DNA from: an uncultured Flavobacteriaceae bacterium
Lineage (GTDB): Bacteria > Bacteroidota > Bacteroidia > Flavobacteriales > Flavobacteriaceae
Length of the DNA stretch: 18,918 nucleotides
Assembly: GCA_945788155.1 (NCBI GenBank)
Contig: CALZKX010000146.1
Location: 1 to 18,918, forward strand
Direction: 5' to 3'
How positions within the stretch are numbered: the first letter of the stretch is position 1; each line of letters starts with the position of its first letter. The notes under the pieces were generated by a model. That model was not told the DNA's origin and searched no databases. It saw only the letters and a program-made list of their open reading frames with translations. Below, piece by piece: positions 14,481 through 18,918 of this stretch. A program made the position numbers and the translations under genes.

Positions 14481-15259
14481 AAGTCATAAAAAATATCTGT
14501 TACAAAAACGGCTATAAAATCTATAATAAAAAGTAGTAAAGATGTAAATACAACTGCTGAATTTGCCGCTTTACCAACACCTTCGGTCCCTTTTTCACAA
14601 TAAAAGCCTTTAAAACAACCTACAATACCAATAGCCAATCCAAAAAAGAACGATTTAATGGTTGCAGGTATTACATCGCCAAATTCCAAAGCATCAAACA
14701 CCTGGCTAAAATAAAGCATAAATGATACATTGCCTTTAATGTTCTCAACCAGAAAAGAACCAAAAATTGCTATAGCATCACCAATAATCACCAACAATGG
14801 GAGCATTAATGTCACTGCCAAAACTCGTGTGACGACCAAATATTTAAATGGGTTGGTTCCAGAGACTTCCATGGCATCAATTTGCTCGGTAACACGCATA
14901 GAGCCCAATTCGGCTCCAATGCCAGAACCAATTCTGCCAGCACAGACCAAAGCAGTAATAATAGGCCCTATTTCTCTAACTATAGAAATACTAACCATAG
15001 ATGGCATCCACGATACTGCTCCAAATTCCATTAATGTTGGTCTAGTTTGCAATGTTAATACTAGTCCAATTATAAATCCTGTTATAACAACCAATAATAA
15101 GGAACGATTTCCCATATTATAGCATTGACGCAATAATTCCTTAAACTCAAAAGGTCTTTTAAATGCTTCTCTAAAATATCGCCCTGTGAATAATGACAGT
15201 TCTCCAATTTCTGTTAAGAAAGATTTTAATTGTGTTTTTATACTATGTAATGCTGACAT
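14477..15259 (-). CDS. mlaE: MlaE-like ABC transporter permease
   Basis: A 260-residue permease of the MlaE/YrbE family. It has an N-terminal amphipathic segment, about five membrane helices, and the family signature region: GFIIGLVLTLQTRPTLMEFG near 60-80, then IVREIGPIITALVCAGRIGSGIGAE-type residues near 93-117 (the EIGP...GR.G...AELG pattern), then MRVTEQIDAMEVSGTNPFKY, the coupling helix that contacts the ATPase. The C-terminal helices end YDL. It heads the mlaE-F-D transcript, whose FNR-like promoter has a perfect -7 element. Direction of lipid transport cannot be told from sequence. Confidence 0.93.
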   Translation of the reverse strand: MSALHSIKTQLKSFLTEIGELSLFTGRYFREAFKRPFEFKELLRQCYNMGNRSLLLVVITGFIIGLVLTLQTRPTLMEFGAVSWMPSMVSISIVREIGPIITALVCAGRIGSGIGAELGSMRVTEQIDAMEVSGTNPFKYLVVTRVLAVTLMLPLLVIIGDAIAIFGSFLVENIKGNVSFMLYFSQVFDALEFGDVIPATIKSFFFGLAIGIVGCFKGFYCEKGTEGVGKAANSAVVFTSLLLFIIDFIAVFVTDIFYDL

Positions 15260-15282
15260 ACTAAAATTGTAACATTCTATAC

Positions 15283-15325
15283 CAAATGTATAAGAAAAGG
15301 TTGATGAACAAAATGATAAAAGTCA
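15283..15325 (-). promoter_or_regulatory. FNR-like activator site and promoter for mlaEFD
   Basis: Read on the minus strand: CATGACTTTTATCATT with TGA-N6-TCA at 15325-15314 (centre 15319.5), then at exactly 29.5 bp the perfect -7 TACATTTG (15290-15283). The mlaE ATG follows after 23 bases. The -33 triplet is TTT. It lies about 90 bp from the divergent site serving the helical-protein gene. Confidence 0.68.
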
Positions 15326-15404
15326 TGTCACAGGGTTGATAAGTATTATTTAAAAAAGAAGGAAAGAACTATAATTTTAAGGTTGTGATTAATGCAACAT
15401 AAAC

Positions 15405-15447
15405 TGATAATTATCATTGTCTGTTTTTGGTTTTATTTAGACATTTA
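15405..15447 (+). promoter_or_regulatory. FNR-like activator site and promoter for the helical repeat protein
   Basis: The perfect palindrome TGATAATTATCA (15405-15416, centre 15410.5) is followed at once by a -33 TTG (15417-15419). After 20 bp comes GACATTTA (15440-15447), which matches TAnnTTTR except for its first base, at the same 29.5-bp offset. The ATG follows after 23 bases. The activator site is among the strongest of the set and the -7 among the weakest, a combination expected of an activator-dependent promoter. Confidence 0.6.
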
Positions 15448-15470
15448 GTATCATCATAAATATAATAATC

Positions 15471-16076
15471 ATGAAAAATAAAGAGGATGTTCAATTTGTA
15501 GATAAAGTGATTGGTGCACTTAGAAAAACAGCCACTGAGATAGAAGAATTTCGAGTTCAAACCGCTTTGGGTAAAGCTGAAGCTCAAGATAAGTATGAAG
15601 AGGTTAAAAAGAAATTTAATCAATTTATACACGACAGCGAGTTTAAAGTAAAAGATGTTAAAGAAAAAATTAACGAACTCAATACCAAATTTGACGAACT
15701 ACGTGTACAATTGGCTTTAGGAAAAGCAGAGACCAAAGAGGTTTTTAAAAAGCAAAAAAAGCAATTGCTTTTAACCTTGCATGATATTGAAGTAAAAATT
15801 AAAACCAATGAGACTTTAAATAGAATGTATGCTTTAACTTTAATTGAAATAGAGCAATTTAAAATTCAATTAGAGATGTTGGAACAAAAGTTCAATAAAG
15901 ATAAAAACGATGCTAAAGATACTTTTGAAAAAGGGAAAAAAGACTTCAATTCCTTTGTTGAGAAGCTTAAAGGGAAATACGCCAAAAAAAAGGAAGAAGA
16001 AACAAAACTAGAGCATTTTCAAAGTGAAATTTCAGAAGCTTTTAATCATTTTAAGAAAGCGTTTTCCAAACCATAG
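15471..16076 (+). CDS. Repetitive charged helical protein, function unknown
   Basis: 201 residues, almost entirely predicted alpha-helix and very rich in Lys, Glu and Phe. There is no signal peptide or membrane segment, so it should be cytosolic. A 50-residue duplication is clear: RVQTALGKAE (28-37) recurs as RVQLALGKAE (78-87), each followed by a KK-rich helix and an HD (54-55 and 104-105). A third, diverged unit starts near 128 (EQFKIQLEML...KKDFNSF). The amphipathic repeats recall lipid-binding or membrane-surface helical proteins, and long coiled coils. I do not recognise a family. It has a regulon promoter of its own and faces mlaEFD divergently. Confidence 0.75.
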   Translation: MKNKEDVQFVDKVIGALRKTATEIEEFRVQTALGKAEAQDKYEEVKKKFNQFIHDSEFKVKDVKEKINELNTKFDELRVQLALGKAETKEVFKKQKKQLLLTLHDIEVKIKTNETLNRMYALTLIEIEQFKIQLEMLEQKFNKDKNDAKDTFEKGKKDFNSFVEKLKGKYAKKKEEETKLEHFQSEISEAFNHFKKAFSKP

Positions 16077-16090
16077 CGATCTCTAGATTT

Positions 16091-16240
16091 AAATAAAAAG
16101 AGGCTGTCTAAAAAGCAGTGAAGAACTATAATTTATCTTTTTGAGTGCAGTTTAAAAATATTATATACCAGTATGTTAGATATTTCGACTGCGCTCAATA
16201 TAACACTAAAAGTTACTTTTTAGCCAGCCTCTTTTTATTT
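16091..16240. mobile_element. 150-bp inverted-repeat element, probable bidirectional terminator
   Basis: 25-bp terminal repeats (16091-16115 and 16216-16240) match at 24 of 25 positions, with core AGAGGCTG...CAGCCTCT. Nested inside, TTGAGTGCAGT (16141-16151) and ACTGCGCTCAA (16188-16198) pair with one G-T wobble. Each end reads out into a T-rich tract, so a long hairpin plus U-run would form on either strand. That suits the convergent genes on both sides. It encodes nothing. The nested 12-mer TCGACTGCGCTC (16185-16196) is shared with the repeat at 8723-8734, so the element looks composite and dispersed. Confidence 0.65.
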
Positions 16241-16266
16241 TTAACTCCTCATGTTATTCTAGAAGA

Positions 16267-17970
16267 TCAATTATCATAATCGCCTTTTCTTATATTACTT
16301 ATCATACCAAAACCTAAAATCACTGCTAAGGCGAAACTTGCCATACCTAGTACAGAAATGCCGTTCCAAAGCGGATTGATTTGAAAAACGATAAACAAAG
16401 AAGCTCCAATTATAAGTGCTACCATAATAAAAGCTGCAATTATTTGTTTCGTTATTCTTTGTAATGTATGCACCATTGGGTCTATCCCTTTATGTGTTAA
16501 ATCGACCTTAACTTGACCAGAATTAATTTTCCGGATGGCATTTTTTAAATCTGATGGAAATTCCTCCATATAATCTGTAATTTCAACAATGGAATTCACA
16601 ACCTTTTTACCCATTTTTAAAGGATTGTATTTTCTTGCTATACTAGTTTTTAAGTAAGGTTTTACAATTTCGAATTGTTCTAGTTTTGGATCCAGTTTAG
16701 CAATAACGCCTTCAAGAGTTACTAATGACCTTGCAAATAAGAAAAAATATGTAGGTACTTTTAAACCATGAGCAATAATAATATCTTTTAAGTCCAGTAA
16801 AATAGTACTCATTTCATTTTCATGAACCTCTCTTACATAATATTTCTCTACAAATTCATTAATATCAAACTCTAACTCTCTCATGTTTGCAATAGGTACG
16901 TTATTTGATAGTTGCTGTAAGGTTTTAATTATGTTTTTTATATCCTTACTAGAAATAGCAATAAATAGTTTGCTGAAAATTGAAATGTCTCTTGGCAACA
17001 TACTTCCCATCATTCCAAAATCCAAATAACAAATATGGCTGTTGGGAAGTACCAATAAATTACCAGGATGTGGATCGGCATGGAAAAAGCCATACTCAAA
17101 AATTTGTTTAAAATAGCTAACTGCTAGTCTTTTAGCAATAACCTTGGTGTCTATATCTTTAGATATTAACTCGTTAACTTGATTTATTTTAATTCCTGAA
17201 ATGAACTCCATGGCCAAAACCTTAGTAGTTGTTAGTGAAGGATATACCTTTGGGGCTTCAGCAAATTGATCTAAGGAGGTGTCGTTTTTAAGATTGTTAT
17301 AGAACCTTTGTATATTAACTGATTCGTTAATAAAATCAATTTCTTTTAGGATGGAATCTTCAAAGTTTTTAACAAGTCCAACAGGATCAAAGCTTTTTAA
17401 AGAAGGCATTCTTCTTTCTAAGATTTCGGCAATTTTATACATTGCCTTGATGTCTTCGGCAATAATATCGTGAATCCCAGATCGTTGAATTTTTAATGCA
17501 ACACGTTTGCCAGAGTGTAAGGTCACTCTATGCACCTGTGCTATGGAAGCAGATGCAAACGGTGTTGGCTCAAACCATGCAAATACGTTTTCTACTGTAT
17601 CGTTTAATTCTGTTTCTACAATGTTTTTGGCAATATCTTCTGGCATTGGTGGTACATTGTCGTGAAGTTTTTCCAATTCAAAAGTTAATTCTAAAGGAAT
17701 TAAATCGGGTCTATTGCTTAATATTTGCCCAAACTTTACAAATGTAGGCCCTAACTCTTCACAAACCAATCTCATTTTTGCCCACTTACTGTATTGTGTT
17801 GCTTGTTTTCTGGATTTTTTTGGAATTAGTTTTTGTAAAAAAGTGTATTCTTTGTTTTCTTCTAGATAATCTACCAAATCTTCAAAACCATATTTTATCA
17901 GGACCTTGATTATTTGGTTGTACCTAGAGATGGATCTAAAATTTTTTCCAATTCCTGCTATAATCCCCAT
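16267..17970 (-). CDS. ubiB: UbiB/ABC1-family atypical kinase
   Basis: A 567-residue membrane-associated protein-kinase-like ATPase. Family motifs are all present: KFGQ at 79-82 (the KxGQ inhibitory helix), the Ala-rich loop ASASIAQVH at about 141-149, the ATP-site Lys160 (VALKI), HADPHPGN at 297-304 with Asp299, and DFG-like YLDFGMMG with metal-binding Asp317. Two C-terminal membrane helices lie near 509-529 and 538-557. UbiB-type proteins support quinone biosynthesis or lipid handling, possibly by extracting lipids from membranes. In Bacteroidota the quinone is menaquinone, so the exact job is open. It starts 4 bp after the phasin-like gene. Symbol is by family; orthology to E. coli UbiB is uncertain. 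Confidence 0.88.
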   Translation of the reverse strand: MGIIAGIGKNFRSISRYNQIIKVLIKYGFEDLVDYLEENKEYTFLQKLIPKKSRKQATQYSKWAKMRLVCEELGPTFVKFGQILSNRPDLIPLELTFELEKLHDNVPPMPEDIAKNIVETELNDTVENVFAWFEPTPFASASIAQVHRVTLHSGKRVALKIQRSGIHDIIAEDIKAMYKIAEILERRMPSLKSFDPVGLVKNFEDSILKEIDFINESVNIQRFYNNLKNDTSLDQFAEAPKVYPSLTTTKVLAMEFISGIKINQVNELISKDIDTKVIAKRLAVSYFKQIFEYGFFHADPHPGNLLVLPNSHICYLDFGMMGSMLPRDISIFSKLFIAISSKDIKNIIKTLQQLSNNVPIANMRELEFDINEFVEKYYVREVHENEMSTILLDLKDIIIAHGLKVPTYFFLFARSLVTLEGVIAKLDPKLEQFEIVKPYLKTSIARKYNPLKMGKKVVNSIVEITDYMEEFPSDLKNAIRKINSGQVKVDLTHKGIDPMVHTLQRITKQIIAAFIMVALIIGASLFIVFQINPLWNGISVLGMASFALAVILGFGMISNIRKGDYDN

Positions 17971-17974
17971 TGTT

Positions 17975-18343
17975 TTATGCTTCCAGTTTATTTAATCGTG
18001 CTTCCAATAGAGCGACGGTTGCGTCTAATTTTTCAAGCTTTTCATTTAAGGCTTTAATTTCATCTAAATGAGCCACATTTATTTTTTTGTAGAATTTAAC
18101 GACCAATTCTTCAATTTTTTCGTTGAGTTCTTCTTTTAGCTCATGGGTTTTTAAAATTATTTTGTCCACAAACTCCAGTTCATTTCCATTTTCGTCCAAT
18201 TGAGACTCCGATACTATTTTATTGATATTATCCTTCCCTTTTTCTGAAAGCTCACTTATTTTATCCAAAAATTGAGAGTCTCTTGCCAAATAATAAAGGC
18301 TGGAACTTAGTGTAAGTAGCTCTAAAATAGTTTTAGTTTTCAT
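17975..18343 (-). CDS. Phasin-like small helical protein
   Basis: 122 residues. A short hydrophobic N-terminus (ILELLTLSSSLYYLA) is followed by charged helices. The C-terminal coiled coil contains VAHLDEIKALNEKLEKL and LEARLNKLEA, reminiscent of PhaF/PhaI phasins (polyhydroxyalkanoate granule-surface proteins) and of small helical partners of UbiB genes. No polyhydroxyalkanoate synthase gene is visible here, so granule binding is not supported; membrane-surface binding is an alternative. It lies 4 bp before the UbiB-type gene and is almost surely co-transcribed with it. Its promoter shares one activator site with the divergent CBS gene. Confidence 0.7.
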   Translation of the reverse strand: MKTKTILELLTLSSSLYYLARDSQFLDKISELSEKGKDNINKIVSESQLDENGNELEFVDKIILKTHELKEELNEKIEELVVKFYKKINVAHLDEIKALNEKLEKLDATVALLEARLNKLEA

Positions 18344-18371
18344 AATAGATACATTTAATTTAAACTAGAAT

Positions 18372-18414
18372 TAAAAGTATTAATAAAGACTTTGTTTTAA
18401 TATGATATTAGTCA
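18372..18414 (-). promoter_or_regulatory. Divergent FNR-like promoter, minus arm (phasin-like/UbiB unit)
   Basis: Read on the minus strand the shared site is TATGACTAATATCATA with TGA-N6-TCA at 18414-18403 (centre 18408.5). At exactly 29.5 bp lies TACTTTTA (18379-18372), fitting TAnnTTTR. The ATG at 18343 follows after 28 bases. See the plus-arm entry for the mirrored promoter. Confidence 0.62.
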
Positions 18415-18445
18415 TATATATAAATTAACTAATACCTTAATTTTA
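18403..18445 (+). promoter_or_regulatory. Divergent FNR-like promoter, plus arm (CBS gene)
   Basis: The palindrome ATATGA-N6-TCATAT (18400-18417, centre 18408.5) is followed at exactly 29.5 bp by TAATTTTA (18438-18445). The ATG at 18475 lies 29 bases on. One activator dimer at this site would be at the class II position for both divergent promoters at once, a symmetric arrangement. Confidence 0.62.
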
Positions 18446-18474
18446 AGCATATTTTAGATTAAAACAGTACTAGG

Positions 18475-18882
18475 ATGAAAACAAACTCAATTATTGAAGT
18501 AATGACCAAGAACGTGGTTTGTGTTACACCTGAGCAATACCTCTTGGATGTGAAGCATATTTATGAAAAAGAAAACTTTCACCACCATATTCCTGTTGAA
18601 GAAAACGGAAAATTAGTTGGTATGGTTAGTTTAATAGATTTTATGTATCATATTTCTGGTGCAGGGATTAGCGATGACAATAAAGTGTATAAGGAACTTA
18701 AAGTTAAAGATATAATGACACAAAAGCCATTTTATTTAACTACTAATTCAACCATTAACGATGTATCTAAAGTATTGGCTGAAGGAAATTTCCATGCGGT
18801 TCCTGTTTTAGAGAACGATAACATAGTTGGTATTGTATCGACTGCCGATATTATTAAACATTTTCTAAAAATGTCACTATGA
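18475..18882 (+). CDS. Two-CBS-domain protein
   Basis: 135 residues made of a tandem pair of CBS domains, which bind adenine nucleotides such as AMP, ATP or NAD and act as energy sensors. Domain 1 (about 8-62) reads VVCVTPEQYLLDVKHIY...HHIPVEENGKLVGMVSLIDF. Domain 2 (about 78-133) reads IMTQKPFYLTT...HAVPVLENDNIVGIVSTADI. There is no attached enzyme or transporter domain, so it is a stand-alone regulator of an unknown partner. An insertion ISGAGISDDNK lies between the domains. It belongs to the FNR-like promoter set and is divergent from the phasin-like/UbiB unit. Confidence 0.9.
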   Translation: MKTNSIIEVMTKNVVCVTPEQYLLDVKHIYEKENFHHHIPVEENGKLVGMVSLIDFMYHISGAGISDDNKVYKELKVKDIMTQKPFYLTTNSTINDVSKVLAEGNFHAVPVLENDNIVGIVSTADIIKHFLKMSL

Positions 18883-18885
18883 TAT

Positions 18886-18918
18886 ATGAGTAATTTAATA
18901 ATAATATCTAGGTCTAGA
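18886..18918 (+). CDS. Possible start of the next gene (partial)
   Basis: An ATG three bases after the CBS stop opens a frame that stays open to the window edge, giving MSNLIIISRSR. The tight spacing and the hydrophobic strand-like start are consistent with a co-transcribed gene, but eleven codons are too few to be sure. No family can be suggested. Confidence 0.3.
   Translation, partial: MSNLIIISRSR

Noticed and set aside
13985..14517. Plus-strand frames opposite mlaF
   Set aside because: They mirror the coding bias of the ATPase gene and show no family pattern or promoter.
15414..15632. Minus-strand frame of 72 codons overlapping the divergent promoter and the helical-protein start
   Set aside because: It overlaps the activator site and the real gene's 5' end, has no promoter of its own, and its Phe/Leu-rich product reflects the antisense of Lys/Glu codons.

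Overview
The window is low-GC, gene-dense DNA. It has TAnnTTTG-type -7 elements, weak Shine-Dalgarno signals, short AT-rich spacers and family-typical proteins (CbpM, a Bacteroidota-style MlaEFD, a TolC/MFP/RND set). This points to Bacteroidota, most likely a member of the Flavobacteriaceae. I see no rRNA, tRNA, CRISPR array, phage gene or transposase. No gene-free stretch exceeds about 300 bases.

Layout. (1) 1-2274, + strand: the end of an unknown gene, then cbpA-like DnaJ, cbpM and an MscS-type channel in one tight run. (2) 2282-2650, - strand: a small lipoprotein. (3) 2877-9339, + strand: a drug/metal-type efflux block of TolC, periplasmic adaptor, RND pump, PII-like protein and DUF2892-like membrane protein. 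Its gaps carry palindromic repeats, and a 162-bp inverted-repeat element closes it. (4) 9582-12611, + strand: CDP-alcohol phosphatidyltransferase with a membrane metallophosphoesterase, then a membrane-anchored flavodoxin-like protein with a pyridoxamine-oxidase-like protein, then an unlisted 22-residue membrane peptide. (5) 12686-15259, - strand: mlaE-mlaF-mlaD lipid transport. (6) 15471-16076, + strand: a repetitive helical protein. A 150-bp inverted-repeat element separates it from the convergent next unit. (7) 16267-18343, - strand: a phasin-like helical protein and a UbiB-family kinase. (8) 18475 to the end, + strand: a two-CBS-domain protein and perhaps the start of another gene.

The most notable result is regulatory. 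Eight promoters carry an FNR-like palindrome, TGA-N6-TCA (directional consensus ACTGAYNNNTATCATW), and in every case its centre lies exactly 29.5 bp upstream of the first base of a -7 element. That places the centre near -41, the classical class II CRP/FNR activator position. These promoters drive the lipoprotein, the CDP-alcohol transferase unit, the flavodoxin-like unit, the 22-residue peptide, mlaEFD, the repetitive helical protein, the phasin-like/UbiB unit and the CBS protein; the last two share one site divergently. The efflux operon has a different palindrome, GTAAC-N4-GTTAC, at the same 29.5-bp offset with a second copy 22 bp further upstream. This suggests two related CRP/FNR-family activators of different specificity, neither encoded in the window.

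Much of the inferred regulon concerns the envelope: phospholipid head-group transfer, Mla lipid traffic, a UbiB kinase, a lipoprotein and membrane peptides. A low-oxygen or stress-induced membrane-remodelling programme is a reasonable inference, but the signal sensed is unknown. The efflux block looks like a separately controlled module placed within this regulon.
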